Source: VXYL01 sp963422285
GTDB lineage: Bacteria; Pseudomonadota; Gammaproteobacteria; Pseudomonadales; Azotimanducaceae
Reading direction: 5' to 3'
Length of the DNA: 64,000 nt
NCBI GenBank assembly: GCA_963422285.2
Contig: CAXXJO010000002.1
Coordinates: forward strand, 992,001 to 1,056,000
Part shown: positions 1 to 9,351 of the stretch, in pieces
Layout of the letters: every line of letters begins with the position of its first letter
Position numbering within the stretch: position 1 is the stretch's first letter
Notes under the pieces: generated by a model
Seen by the model: only the letters and a program-made list of their open reading frames with translations
The model's database searches: none
Told to the model about the DNA's origin: nothing
Made by a program: the position numbers and the translations under genes

Positions 1-66
1 TTGCCGAGGGTCTCCTCCACGTCGTCGATGCGCTTGCCGAGGGTCTCCTCCACATCGTCGATGCGC
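1..66. repeat. 33 bp tandem direct repeat inside coding region
   Basis: Two adjacent 33 bp units (1-33 and 34-66) differ at one position (g/a). They encode the 11-residue coiled-coil unit of the minus-strand gene described at 1-236. Further units may continue beyond the window edge. Confidence 0.8.
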
Positions 67-236
67 CCGTCCAGCTTGGCCACGGCAGCGTCCAGGTCGG
101 CTTTCGTCGCGAAGCCGGCCTGGTCTCCGTTCGCCACGGCGATGGCGTCGACGACTGCCTCGGCCTGGGGACTCTCGAACCCGGCTGCTTGCAGCCTCTT
201 GACGGCGCGGTGCGTGTCGAACGCGAACTCGGACAT
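1..236 (-). CDS. DUF1640-like coiled-coil protein (3' end cut by window edge)
   Basis: The minus-strand frame starts at the ATG at 236 and runs off the window start. The first residues read MSEFAFDTHRAVKRLQAAGF, followed by a segment ending ATKADLDAAVAKLDGRIDD, which is the usual pattern of small DUF1640/CCDC90-like proteins: an N-terminal helix, then a long coiled coil. The visible C-terminal part contains the 11-residue unit RIDDVEETLGK twice in tandem, encoded by a 33 bp direct repeat at 1-66. An 11-residue period fits a hendecad coiled coil. Bacterial members often end in a membrane helix, which would lie outside this window. The family call rests on recognised pattern only; cellular role unknown. 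Confidence 0.55.
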   Translation of the reverse strand, partial: MSEFAFDTHRAVKRLQAAGFESPQAEAVVDAIAVANGDQAGFATKADLDAAVAKLDGRIDDVEETLGKRIDDVEETLG

Positions 237-432
237 GGCAGGGACCCTACATCCTTGCGCATGGCGCCGCAACAAAGGGCATCGGCGCAGTTCGAAAGCG
301 GCGTTGCCATGCCGAATCATGCAGCCACAAGATGCGGATGAACAGGTCGCTTCGGGACGCTATATGCAATGGCACGTTCCGGCAAAATGGACAGCCTGCG
401 CTGGATGAGGAGATCGCAAATGCTCAGGGGTC

Positions 433-1101
433 TCAAGCCAGGCCGAGGTCGAGACGGGCCGGAACCGGTCGTTGCGGCTGGGCCGCGGGGTCGCAGTCGG
501 GGTGGCGGTTGCCGCGGTTCCCTGGTCGGCGCTCGCTGCGGACCCCGCACCTCTCTTGTCGCCGTGGCGATTCTCGCTCTTGGCGGGGCGCGACAGCTGA
601 TCGCGCTGGGCTTTCCCTGGCCGCTCTGGCAGTCGGGGCGTTTATCGTCGCCGGACTGCTGCTGGCGCTGACCGGTCTTGCCGGTGGCCGCCCTCGTGGC
701 GGTTCTGAATAGCCGCTGGCGATCTGGACCAACGCGGAAGAAATATTGGGGCTTTCCGGGTTGACGGTCACCTGTTCCAGCCTGGGATTCACCACCAAGT
801 CCATGTCTTCGAGCGCTATGGAACCGAGCAGGACGCCATCGCCCAGAACGAAGGCGCCGGTGGAGCAAGACCGGTTCTCGAAGTTCACCAGCACCGGGCC
901 GAGATAGGGGACGAGAGCATGTCTGCCGTCCGCCGTCGTCAGTTCCCGCTTTTCCAATTTTTCGAGCTCAAGCTGCACCGCAACGCGCTCCGGCACGAAG
1001 AGATTGACCGCTTCCGTGTCCACCAGCGCCCTCGCCGTCAGCGCCGCCAACTCGCGTTTCCTTGGATCGGCCCGCCCGCTGTCCGCATGGATCAAACCCA
1101 T
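433..1101 (-). CDS. Clan AA (retropepsin-like) aspartic protease, altered active site
   Basis: The first ~125 residues match small bacterial clan AA aspartic proteases: MGLIHAD at the N-terminus, ALVDTEA where the family has ALVD(S/T)GA, then LEKRE, TADGR, a central GPV strand, LLGSIALEDMDLVV and the closing VNPESPNI. The catalytic Asp is present, but the Gly of the D-T/S-G triad is Glu (a GGA to GAA change would do it), which normally abolishes activity. After VNPESPNI (about position 725) the frame runs on for roughly 95 Arg/Pro/Ala-rich residues with no domain character, so the original stop was probably lost or the tail is out-of-frame GC-rich sequence. It is divergent from nth with about 76 bp between starts. 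It may be a pseudogene. Such proteases often sit beside toxin-antitoxin genes, but none is seen here. Confidence 0.55.
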   Translation of the reverse strand: MGLIHADSGRADPRKRELAALTARALVDTEAVNLFVPERVAVQLELEKLEKRELTTADGRHALVPYLGPVLVNFENRSCSTGAFVLGDGVLLGSIALEDMDLVVNPRLEQVTVNPESPNISSALVQIASGYSEPPRGRPPARPVSASSSPATINAPTARAARESPARSAVAPRQERESPRRQERCGVRSERRPGNRGNRHPDCDPAAQPQRPVPARLDLGLA

Positions 1102-1177
1102 GAGCCCGCTCGCCGCAACTGCCGTCCAAGGATTCTATAATCGCCGCACCGCTGGCTCGCACCAACCAATCGGCACA

Positions 1178-1816
1178 GTGAACAAAGACAAGCGAACCGA
1201 GATCTTCGCCCGGCTGCGCGCCGAGAATCCCGAGCCCACCACGGAACTGCGCTTCGGTACGCCGTTCGAACTGCTGATCTCCGTGATGCTGTCCGCCCAA
1301 GCCACGGATGTCAGCGTCAATCAGGCCACTGGGCCGCTTTATGCCGTTGCCGATACCCCGCAGGCGATGCTGGCGCTGGGCCTGCCCAGGCTCAAGGGCT
1401 TTATCCAGTCCATCGGACTGTTCAACACCAAGGCCGCCAACATCCTCAAGACCTGCCGCATCCTGCTCGACGAGCACGGCGGCGAGGTTCCCCGCCAGCG
1501 CGAGGCCCTCGAAGCGCTGCCTGGGGTGGGCCGCAAGACCGCCAACGTGGTTCTCAACACCGCCTTCGGCGAACCCGCCATCGCCGTCGACACGCATATC
1601 TTCCGGGTCTGCAACCGCACCAGAATCGCGCCCGGCAAGACGCCCCGGCAGGTGGAGGACAAGCTGCTGCGCTGGGTGCCGAACGATTTCAAGCGCGGTG
1701 CCCATCACTGGCTGATCCTGCACGGACGCTACGTCTGCACCGCCCGCAAGCCACGCTGCGGCGCTTGCCCTATCGAGGATCTTTGCGAGTTCAAGGACAA
1801 AACGGAGTACGCCTGA
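1178..1816 (+). CDS. nth: Endonuclease III
   Basis: Bifunctional DNA glycosylase/AP lyase that removes oxidised pyrimidines in base excision repair. The protein is 212 residues, the same size as E. coli Nth, and aligns along its whole length. Visible landmarks are LLSAQATDVSVN-like LISVMLSAQATDVSVN, the helix-hairpin-helix LPGVGRKTANVVLN with the catalytic Lys, AVDTHIFRVCNRT with the catalytic Asp, and the C-terminal [4Fe-4S] cysteines in VCTARKPRCGACPIEDLC (C-x6-C-x2-C-x5-C). The GTG at 1178 was chosen because it gives VNKDKRTEIFARLR, which matches the family N-terminus; the open frame extends further upstream but without homology. Convergent with the HIT gene downstream. Confidence 0.95.
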   Translation: MNKDKRTEIFARLRAENPEPTTELRFGTPFELLISVMLSAQATDVSVNQATGPLYAVADTPQAMLALGLPRLKGFIQSIGLFNTKAANILKTCRILLDEHGGEVPRQREALEALPGVGRKTANVVLNTAFGEPAIAVDTHIFRVCNRTRIAPGKTPRQVEDKLLRWVPNDFKRGAHHWLILHGRYVCTARKPRCGACPIEDLCEFKDKTEYA

Positions 1817-1848
1817 GCGGACCCGCTCGGGCCTGCCTGAACTTCCAC

Positions 1849-2256
1849 TCAGAGATCGAACATCCGGCGCAGCGTCGCGGTCCGTTCGGCGACGATGTCC
1901 GCGTCCACGTCGGTCACCGCGCCGGCGTTCCATACCGGCCCCGGCCAAGCGCTGTCGCTCGGGTAGCGGCCAATGACGTGAACGTGCAATTGCGGCACCT
2001 GATTGCCGAGCGCGGCGACGTTGATCTTGTCGGCGCCGAAGGCGTCGATCAGCGCCTTCGAGACGACCTCGATTTCATCGAAGAGCGTCAACCTCCGGTC
2101 CCTCGGCAAATCGTGAAAGTCGCACAGGCCGTCGATGCGCGGGACGAGAATCACCCATGGGAAGCGATGGTCGCGCATGACGAGGACGGTGCAGAGTTCC
2201 CAGTCGCCGAGGTGTTCGCAGTCCGCGGCCAGCTTGGGATGCAGCAGAAAAGACAA
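1849..2256 (-). CDS. HIT domain protein (nucleotidyl hydrolase/transferase family)
   Basis: A 135-residue histidine-triad protein. The nucleotide-binding motif reads PQLHVHVIGR near residue 95, preceded by KINVAALGNQ. The first His of the triad is Gln, as in many bacterial members of this diadenosine-polyphosphate-hydrolase-like branch. The initiator is TTG at 2256, supported by GGAGG eight bases upstream. It is the last gene of a minus-strand operon with the M3 peptidase and DUF3604 genes (21 bp after the DUF3604 stop). Substrate not predictable. Confidence 0.85.
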   Translation of the reverse strand: MSFLLHPKLAADCEHLGDWELCTVLVMRDHRFPWVILVPRIDGLCDFHDLPRDRRLTLFDEIEVVSKALIDAFGADKINVAALGNQVPQLHVHVIGRYPSDSAWPGPVWNAGAVTDVDADIVAERTATLRRMFDL

Positions 2257-2277
2257 GGTGTTTTCCTCCGTTGCCGA

Positions 2278-4818
2278 TCAGCGTTTCGGGTAGCCGCCTA
2301 CCCAGATCGGACTCGACCAGGCGATGGCGTCGTTGGCCTGTCTGACCCGCACATAGTAGTAGTCGCCTTGGCGATCGCCTTCGTCATCCACCGCAAAGGC
2401 AACATCCATCGTGCCGTCGACGATGGCGCGGCGCAGCGTGACGGTATCCACATATCCGTCAAACGGGATGTCGCGGCTGAGAACGCCGCGCTCGAGGTGG
2501 CGCAGTTCCAGCACCACCTCCCCAGCGGGCACCGTCTGGTGCCTTCGGAAGCGTGGCGGCCCGCCGCCGAACTCCCGGCCTTCGCCGAGCGTGAGCGTCA
2601 ACTTCGCGGTTCGGCGCACATCGGCCAGCGTCAGCCGGATGGAACTGGCGCCGCCCCGGGTGTGGGTGCTGAAGGCGATGCTGGAACCGTCGGTCCAGTC
2701 CAAGGATTGGGTATTGGTGTTGTGGAAGTCCATGCCCTGCGCCGCCGTGACCTTAGCGCCCTCGACCTCCACCGTGCCCCGCCACCAGCGCCAGCCGCGC
2801 GGATTGTCGCCGGGGTGGAAGGGCGCGGCGTCGGACGCGAAGATGAGATGGAGGTCGCCAGCGGCAAAGGGCTTGGCGACGGCTTCCGTAAGGTAGTCCT
2901 GCTGCCAGAGCACTTGGTCGTTCTTGACGACCGCAATCGTGTCGATGGGCGCGGTACCGATCACCCGACCTTCGATGAGCCGCCGTTCGGCGAAGGGAAT
3001 GCGCTTGCCCATGTCGCGGCCATTTACGGTGAAGTCGAGGATGATCCGGTCGCCAGTCGTGGCGTAGACGTCGAGGTTCTTCATGGCGTCGAACAGCGCA
3101 TCCCTGGTGCGCGCATGGGTACGCAGCGCCCCCAGCCCGCCACGCTGGGACAGAGAACCGAGCTGGGGCGCGCTGTAGCCCGGCTGGCTCAGGTGGTTGT
3201 CGCTGGCGGCGATGAAGCCCACCTGATGGCCGTGGTTCAAGTACATGCGTCCGAACCACTCGAACGTGCCGTGCTGGGACATGATCTCCACCAAGGGTTC
3301 CAGGGCAGGGTCGTTCAAGCGGTAGTCGCCAGCCTGGTGGGCGTGGGGAATCACCACCACGTCGGCGGGGTCGTGATGGGTGCGCAAGCCCTGGTAGAGC
3401 AGCGACAGAGTGCCGAACTCCTGGGCCGGAATGCGCCGCCGTCCGTCCGGCGATCGGAACAGCACGTTGTGGTGGCCGCCCTGGACGTTCTGAATGGTCC
3501 ACTCGTAGCCCAGGAAAGCGACGAACTCGCCATCCTGGGAGTAGCGCCGCACGTTGTCGGCCAGCACGTTCCACTCGAAGTCGTCCATCCAGATGTCGTG
3601 CTCGGAGTGGGTGACGTAGTCCAGCCGGGCGTCGTCCCGGGCCCACGCCATGAACCGCTCGGCGGTACCGATGCCTTCGGCGAAGCCGGAATGGCCGTGG
3701 GTATCGCCCCAGTAGATGCGACGCGGCGGCGCGTCCTCCACCAGCACGGGGTTGGCGACGCCGGCAATGGCGCCGTCCTGGGAGCGAAAGGCGAAGCGGT
3801 AGACGCCGGGCACATCGAAGCGAATGTCGTCGAGGATGGCGATGGCGTCGCCGCCGGCGTCGATCCGGGCGAACGGTTCGCCATTGACCGACACCTCCCA
3901 AGCCGGAATCGGCCCCGTGGCGCGGTTGTAGAAGCGATCCTCGGCGCGCACGGAGACGGCGAACGGCTCGCCTGCGGCCACCACGGAAGGCGCGAAGCCA
4001 TGTACTCCCGCCACCTTCGAGCCAGTGACCACGATAGGCTGGATGGGCAGGCCGACCAACATCCCGTCACCGTCGAAGTCCAGGTACAGAGGCAGCGGCA
4101 TGCGGTCGCTTTCGAAGTCCGGCAGCAGCAGGCCGCCGCCGGCGGTGTCGCCGTAGACGATGGCGACGGTGTCGCCTGCGGTCAGCCGCCCGGAGGTGAG
4201 GCGAAACATCAGCATGTCCGCAGCACCTCGAAAGCCGCCGTGCATGCCGCCTATTGGCACCGCGGACTTGGAGAAGTGCGCACTCGGGTTGGAGGCAGCG
4301 ATGGAAAGGTAGTTGTCGCCGGCTTCGTCGTCGGTCTGGAAGCGGCCGAAGTTGGCCATGAAATGGCGCGCCACGACGAAACCGCCGCCGGGTTCGATAT
4401 CCTTGCCGCCCACCGTGTAGGTCTGGCGGATGGTGGCGTAGGTGCGCGCCTCGAACGGGCCTGTATCCGCCGTCAGCGTACCTACGGCGTCCGGCTGTTC
4501 ATCGAGCAGGGCCAGTTCGCGAATGGCGGGGTCCAGGCCGGCAATGCGGCCGGCGCGGTCGGGATAGGCGAGTACCCCAGAGGCGATGGCGGTGGCGTTC
4601 ACCGGCACATAGCGCCCGGCCAACGAATAGGCGTTGATCCACCGCCACAAGGTTTGCGCCCGGGATTGGGCATTGGCGCGGTTGCTCGGCGCATGTTCGA
4701 CTTCGGACTTCATGGCCTCTACCCGAGCGCGGAGCTCCGGCGAGAGATAGTCTTCGGCGAAGGATGCGAACGCCGCAATCCAAAGGATGGCGGCACCCGC
4801 GGACTGGATGACCCTCAC
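2278..4818 (-). CDS. DUF3604 domain protein, secreted
   Basis: 846 residues with a probable signal peptide (MRVIQSAGAAILWIAAFASFA). The C-terminal two thirds match the DUF3604 family: YWGDTHGHSGFAEGIGT around residue 370, THSEHDIWMDDFEW, the long central block with GYEWT and GGHHNVLF, and IAASDNHLSQPG. The His/Asp pattern looks like a PHP-type metal site, so a periplasmic metallohydrolase is plausible, but the family has no firm general function. Translation starts at GTG (4816-4818), which overlaps the stop of the upstream peptidase gene by 4 bp (GTGA), so the two are translationally coupled. Confidence 0.85.
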   Translation of the reverse strand: MRVIQSAGAAILWIAAFASFAEDYLSPELRARVEAMKSEVEHAPSNRANAQSRAQTLWRWINAYSLAGRYVPVNATAIASGVLAYPDRAGRIAGLDPAIRELALLDEQPDAVGTLTADTGPFEARTYATIRQTYTVGGKDIEPGGGFVVARHFMANFGRFQTDDEAGDNYLSIAASNPSAHFSKSAVPIGGMHGGFRGAADMLMFRLTSGRLTAGDTVAIVYGDTAGGGLLLPDFESDRMPLPLYLDFDGDGMLVGLPIQPIVVTGSKVAGVHGFAPSVVAAGEPFAVSVRAEDRFYNRATGPIPAWEVSVNGEPFARIDAGGDAIAILDDIRFDVPGVYRFAFRSQDGAIAGVANPVLVEDAPPRRIYWGDTHGHSGFAEGIGTAERFMAWARDDARLDYVTHSEHDIWMDDFEWNVLADNVRRYSQDGEFVAFLGYEWTIQNVQGGHHNVLFRSPDGRRRIPAQEFGTLSLLYQGLRTHHDPADVVVIPHAHQAGDYRLNDPALEPLVEIMSQHGTFEWFGRMYLNHGHQVGFIAASDNHLSQPGYSAPQLGSLSQRGGLGALRTHARTRDALFDAMKNLDVYATTGDRIILDFTVNGRDMGKRIPFAERRLIEGRVIGTAPIDTIAVVKNDQVLWQQDYLTEAVAKPFAAGDLHLIFASDAAPFHPGDNPRGWRWWRGTVEVEGAKVTAAQGMDFHNTNTQSLDWTDGSSIAFSTHTRGGASSIRLTLADVRRTAKLTLTLGEGREFGGGPPRFRRHQTVPAGEVVLELRHLERGVLSRDIPFDGYVDTVTLRRAIVDGTMDVAFAVDDEGDRQGDYYYVRVRQANDAIAWSSPIWVGGYPKR

Positions 4819-6788
4819 GATGCGCTCCGTTGCCGGGCAGGCGATTTCGCATGGCGAAATCCCGGCGCGACCGCGTCGGCGGTCGCGTCGTCGATCAGCC
4901 GCTCGAAGCGGTCGATGCGAGATTCGAGCTTCGCCAAGGTGACGTGCCAGAAATCCGCCGCGGCGAGATCCGCGTCCAGATGCTTGGCAGCGAGTTCTTC
5001 CGTGGCCATGCGACCGGTATCGCGCAGCAGCGCCTGGTAGCGCGGGAAGAACTCGTCGCCGAAGGCGTCGCGCTGGGCGTGGATGCCGAGACTGAACAGG
5101 TAGCCGAACAGGTATGGAAAGTTATAGAAGCTCAGTTCCGAAATGTAGAAATGCAGCTTGCTGGCCCAGAACAGCGGATCCGGTTCCGCCAAGCAGTCGC
5201 CGTACCACTGCTGCCAAGCTGCGCTCATCCGCTCCTTGAGCTCGTCGGGCCGCAGCGGGCGCTCGGCGCGGGCCTCGTAGAACTGGCGCTCGAACTCGAA
5301 GCGGGTGGGGATGTTCAACACGAAGGTGGTTAGCGCGGCAACTTCTTCCCAGACGATGTCCAGTTCGGCCGCCGGGGTTTCGGCCCGCTGCCGCAAGGCG
5401 TCGCGCACCACGGTCTCGCCGAAGGTGCTGGCGGTTTCGGCGAGGGCCATGCCGTAGCTGCGCTGGCTGTCGGGCAGGTCGCGCATGGTCCAGGCATGGA
5501 AGGCGTGGCCCAGCTCGTGGGCCAAGGTGATGACATCGCTGGCGCCGCCGGTGTAGGTCATGTAGACCCGAGGCGTGCGCGACTTGCGAAAGCCCGTGCA
5601 ATAGGCGCCCGGGCGCTTGCGGGCGCCTACGGTGCCTTCGATCCAGCGCTGGGCCGCCATCATGCGCACGAAGTCGCCCATGCTCGGATCGATGGAAGCA
5701 TAGGCGCCGGCGATGAGGTCGATGGCTTCCGGGTACGGAATGGGGGCGGCCTCGGCACCGGGCAATGTCGGTGCCGGAGCGCGTTGATCCCATGGCCCGT
5801 AGCGAGCCTTGCCGTATGCCTTCGCTTGCAGCCGCGCCGCCCGCCGAGCCAGGGGGATGCCCTCCCGGGCCGCGCCGAACACCGCGTCCAGGGTGGCCCG
5901 TTCGATGCGGTTCATGTGCAGCGGCGCGTCCAGGAAGTGGATGCCGCGCTGGTTCTCCGCGCTGTCGGCAAAGGGCGAATGCGATCGCTGCCGGCACATC
6001 TCCAACCGCCAGCCGGCGATAGCGTTGAGGGCCGCGGCGCAGGACTCCGCGTGTTCGTCCCAAGCGGCGTTGATGGCCCGCCAAGCGCGTTCGCGCAGGT
6101 TATCGTCGGGCGTCAGCAGCAGGCCGCTTGTCTCGGCCAAGCCCAGAGTGCGGGTTTCGCCATCGACTGCTACTTGGCATGCGAGAGTGCCGGAAAGCTG
6201 ATCGTAGAGACGGCCCCAGGCATGGATTCCGTCCTGGGCCAGACTGTTGGCCAGGACTTCCTGGGCCAAGGGCAGCCGTTCGTGGCGGCGCTTGCGCGAG
6301 TGCAGGACAATGAAGCGCGACGGCGCGACGGTCGGATTGGCGAGATACGCTTCGACTACGCCGCCCGGCGCAAGATCCAGAAACTGCGCCAGCGGTTCGC
6401 TGGCGTTGTCGAAGCGCTTCTGCACCGCCTGCAAGCGACCGAGCAGCGCCTGCGCCTTCTGGTCCTGGCTGTCCACGCTCAGGCTGCATTGGGCGTAGCC
6501 CTCCATGTCGTGGGCGAGCCGTCCGGCCTCGTCGAGCCGGACGAAGATCGCTTGCGCTTCGGCGATGGCGGCGACGGTCTCCACGGTCAGTTCGGATGCA
6601 GCGGCGAGCAGCGGCGTCAATGCGCCGTTGCGCCCCTCCACCTCGTCAAGCAGCACCTCAAGACTCGCCAGATCCGCCTCGATCTCGGCCGAATCGGCCG
6701 CGGGATACTCGCTGGCGATATCCCAGCTCTGTCCCTGAACCGCCCCCCGCGCTGCGGCGTCCACGGCGTCGTCGTTCACATTCGCCAC
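4815..6788 (-). CDS. M3 family oligoendopeptidase (PepF-like)
   Basis: 657-residue zinc metallopeptidase of the M3B type. The zinc site HELGHAFHAW lies around residue 425, within a run that starts ITLAHELGH, and GYLFSLGIHAQRDAFGDEF near the C-terminus is typical of the family. No signal peptide is visible, so the enzyme probably degrades short peptides in the cytoplasm. The start is GTG at 6788; a second GTG three codons later is possible. It is the first gene of the operon with DUF3604 and HIT. Confidence 0.85.
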   Translation of the reverse strand: MANVNDDAVDAAARGAVQGQSWDIASEYPAADSAEIEADLASLEVLLDEVEGRNGALTPLLAAASELTVETVAAIAEAQAIFVRLDEAGRLAHDMEGYAQCSLSVDSQDQKAQALLGRLQAVQKRFDNASEPLAQFLDLAPGGVVEAYLANPTVAPSRFIVLHSRKRRHERLPLAQEVLANSLAQDGIHAWGRLYDQLSGTLACQVAVDGETRTLGLAETSGLLLTPDDNLRERAWRAINAAWDEHAESCAAALNAIAGWRLEMCRQRSHSPFADSAENQRGIHFLDAPLHMNRIERATLDAVFGAAREGIPLARRAARLQAKAYGKARYGPWDQRAPAPTLPGAEAAPIPYPEAIDLIAGAYASIDPSMGDFVRMMAAQRWIEGTVGARKRPGAYCTGFRKSRTPRVYMTYTGGASDVITLAHELGHAFHAWTMRDLPDSQRSYGMALAETASTFGETVVRDALRQRAETPAAELDIVWEEVAALTTFVLNIPTRFEFERQFYEARAERPLRPDELKERMSAAWQQWYGDCLAEPDPLFWASKLHFYISELSFYNFPYLFGYLFSLGIHAQRDAFGDEFFPRYQALLRDTGRMATEELAAKHLDADLAAADFWHVTLAKLESRIDRFERLIDDATADAVAPGFRHAKSPARQRSAS

Positions 6789-7687
6789 CCTCGGCGCGAC
6801 CAGAGGCGGACATCTTACACGCGCCAGGGCTGATGTCTCTCACGCCTTCCGTGGGAAAGGTGGGCGGCCATGCCCTGATGCTCTGTCGAAGGACCGGGGC
6901 ACCGCCTCGCCAAGGAAGACGCATCGAAGATGGCGCCGCAAACCGTTCAGAGCCGTCAGCGCGGCCGCATGACTGCCATCCCCAAGAGCATCTCGTCCGC
7001 CCGCCACCGCGTCGGGTGGCGACTCGGTTTGAATTCGCGCCGTCATGCTGCATCACGAAACCACAAGATCAGGGGTTGAAACGGCATCGGATGCCGCATG
7101 TGGCAGGCATCCATAGTGGCGCATCTCATCCAAAGCCAAACTGAGCCACTACCCAGCGTCGAGGCACCCCCGCGCAACCAATCCGATAGCGCGTCTCTGC
7201 TGCCGAAACATGGCTAGGCGATAGGTGTGCTGGAACGCTCCCGTGCGCCGCGGACGCTTTCCTCAGGCAATCTCGATCCCCGGTTCGCGGATTGCAGATA
7301 TCGCCGCAACCGCCGCCAAGCGCCGGCGGCACCGCCTTTTCCTATCCGTAGCGCTAGGCGGTCTACCGGGCAGGATGGAACTGCCGGCCAGCGAGTACCG
7401 GGGGGAGGGACAAGCGCGTCAGGGTACAGGTCCAAGGTCGTAGCCGTCCGCCACGAGGACATGGCACCAACCAGTCGCGGGATCGAGTTGGAGCGGCTGT
7501 TCAAGCCGGGAAGACCTCCTGCACATCGTCGTCAACGGCACCGGCAGCCCGCCGCCACGGGCCGAGAAGAACACCAGCGTCGTTGCGTGGCCACGCGCCA
7601 ACCCGATGTCGCCGGCAACGACCGCACCTTGCGCCGCGCGGGGTTCGACGGGGTCATGGCGGCACGTCCGACCGATCGGAGAACCCC
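6789..7687. other. Roughly 900 bp without a supportable gene
   Basis: Open frames here are short and overlap on both strands with Arg/Pro/Gly-rich translations typical of GC-rich noise. The only structure recognised is one copy of the dispersed inverted-end repeat at 7014-7154. The segment leads into a decayed AAA-ATPase gene, so it is probably the edge of an accessory island. Confidence 0.5.
7014..7154 (+). repeat. MITE-like dispersed repeat, copy 1
   Basis: A roughly 141 bp sequence that recurs at 21626-21757 (+), 61651-61792 (-) and 61793-61924 (-), with a partial relative near 27661-27745 (-). The ends are imperfect inverted repeats: the left end contains CTCGGTTTGAATTCG and the right end, read on the other strand, contains CTCAGTTTGGCTTTGG preceded by GGGTAGTGG. 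The body shares CGCCGTCATGC, a CCACAAGAT block and GGCATCGGATGC with the other copies. There is no coding capacity. Confidence 0.6.
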
Positions 7688-9263
7688 GTGGCCACCGACC
7701 GGCTTCGCCTTCCCACCGGCCTGCAGACCTTCCGAGACGTGCGCGAGCGCGGCTGCTACTACGCCGACAAGACGGAATATGTCCTGCAAGCGGCCGAGGA
7801 CGACAAGTTCCTGTTCCTGACCCGCCCGCGGCGCTTCGGCTAGACTCTGTTCCTGGACACGCTGGCGGAACTGTACGCCGGCAACAAGCCGCTGTTCCGG
7901 GGGCTGGCCGTCCACGATCGGTGGGAGTGGTCGCGCCGCCACCCGGTGGTTCGACTGGGCTTCGCGCGGGGCAACTTCAACGTCTGCGGCTATCTGCACA
8001 CGAACACGATGGTGCAGTTGGAGCGCATCGCCCGCCGCGCCGGGGTTTCAGCGGCCTACGACACAGCCCCGGAGCGCTTCGGAGACCTGATCGAGACCTT
8101 GCACGAGAGCACCGGCTTGCGGGCCGTGGTGCTGGTGGACGAGTACGACAAGCCGATCCTGGACGCCCTGGGCGATGCGGCGACGGCCGACGCCATCCGC
8201 GACTACCGGCGCGGCCTGTACGGCACCATCAAGGACTGCGACGCACACATCGAGAAGTGCTTCGTCATCGGCATCTGCCGGTTTCCGAGGACGAGCCTGT
8301 TCTCCACCGCCAACCAGTTCACGGACCTGACGCTGGATTCGCGCTACGACGCTGTCTGCGGCTTCACCGACGACGAGCTGGACCGGGTCTTCGCGCCGGA
8401 ACTGCCCGGACTGGGCCGCGACGCCATCCGCCAGCGCTACAACGGCTACTCCTGGGGCGACGGCGGCGAGACGGTGTACAAACCCCTACGACGCGCTGCT
8501 GCTGTTCAGAACCCGGGAGTTCGCCGATCACTGGTGGGAGACCGGCACCCCGGCTTTTCTCGTCGAACACCTGCACAAGCGCGGCCTGCTGGCCGTCGGC
8601 GACCTGGACGGGCGCTGGGTGGCGAAGGATCGCCTGTCCGACTTCGCCGTCGGCCGGATGGACGCCGCCGCGCTGCTGTTCCAGACCGGCAACCTGACGA
8701 TCGGGAGGAAGGAGGCGAAAGGCAGCCGGCCGGGCTACTACCTGGCCTACCCGAACGAAGAGGTGCGGCACGGCATGGGATGGCTGATGACGCTCCACAT
8801 GGTTGGCGATACCGACGTCGCGGAGGCTTGCGGCGAGGACCTCCGGGCCGCCGTGGCGAACGCGGACCTGGGGCTGATCGAAGCCACCCTGCGGACGCTC
8901 TATTCGAGCCTGCCGCACCAGCAGCTGGCGACCGTAGATCGGCACGAAGCACTGTACGCGGTGGCCTTGCGAGCCTTGGCGATGGGCGCCGGCATCCGGT
9001 CGAGTTCGGAGGAGAGCACGGCGCTGGGGCGCTCAGACGTGACCCTTGAAGGCGGCGGCAACGCGTTCGTGTTCGAGTTCAAGATGAAGGGCCGCGAAGA
9101 CCCCTTGGAGCAGGCCGCCCGCAAGGGCTGCGCGGACAAGCGCCGGAACCTGGGCGGCAACGCGCACCTCGTGGGCGTGACGATGGATCCGGCCACCCGC
9201 AACGTCGAACGGTTCGATTCGATCCTCCCGTTCGCGGCCCGCGGAACGGTGCCTCGCGGCTGA
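7688..9263 (+). pseudogene. AAA-ATPase-like / DUF1703 (PD-(D/E)XK) protein, inactivated twice
   Basis: The conceptual product starts VATDRLRLPTGLQTF and follows the AAA-ATPase_like plus C-terminal nuclease-like DUF1703 architecture: YYADKTEYVLQ, FLTRPRRFG, VLVDEYDKPI (Walker B-like), the frequently conserved YNGYSWG, and near the C-terminus FVFEFKMKG (nuclease-fold core). Two lesions are visible. A TAG at 7841-7843 stands exactly where the Lys of RRFGK(S/T)L is expected. One extra A near 8480 (tacaaacccc for tacaacccc) shifts the frame; the downstream frame then runs cleanly through YDALLLFRTREF to the stop at 9263. Both are recent-looking because the rest of the gene is open. These genes are often multicopy accessory genes of unknown role. 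Confidence 0.85.
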
Positions 9264-9351
9264 TCCGGCCGACGAGCAATAGGCTCCAAACTCGTCCGTG
9301 GACGACTTTAAACACAGAGCCGCCCTGCCTGCCGGCCACTGGACGTGTTCG

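Noticed and set aside
287..410. Possible fifth full copy of the dispersed repeat (CATGCCGAATCATGCAGCCACAAGATG-like segment)
   Set aside because: Only the central block resembles the other copies; the end sequences could not be recognised.
1765..5040. A very long plus-strand open frame (over 1000 codons) opposite the HIT, DUF3604 and M3 peptidase genes
   Set aside because: It is antisense to three well-recognised genes and shows no domain; it is a by-product of GC-rich codon use.
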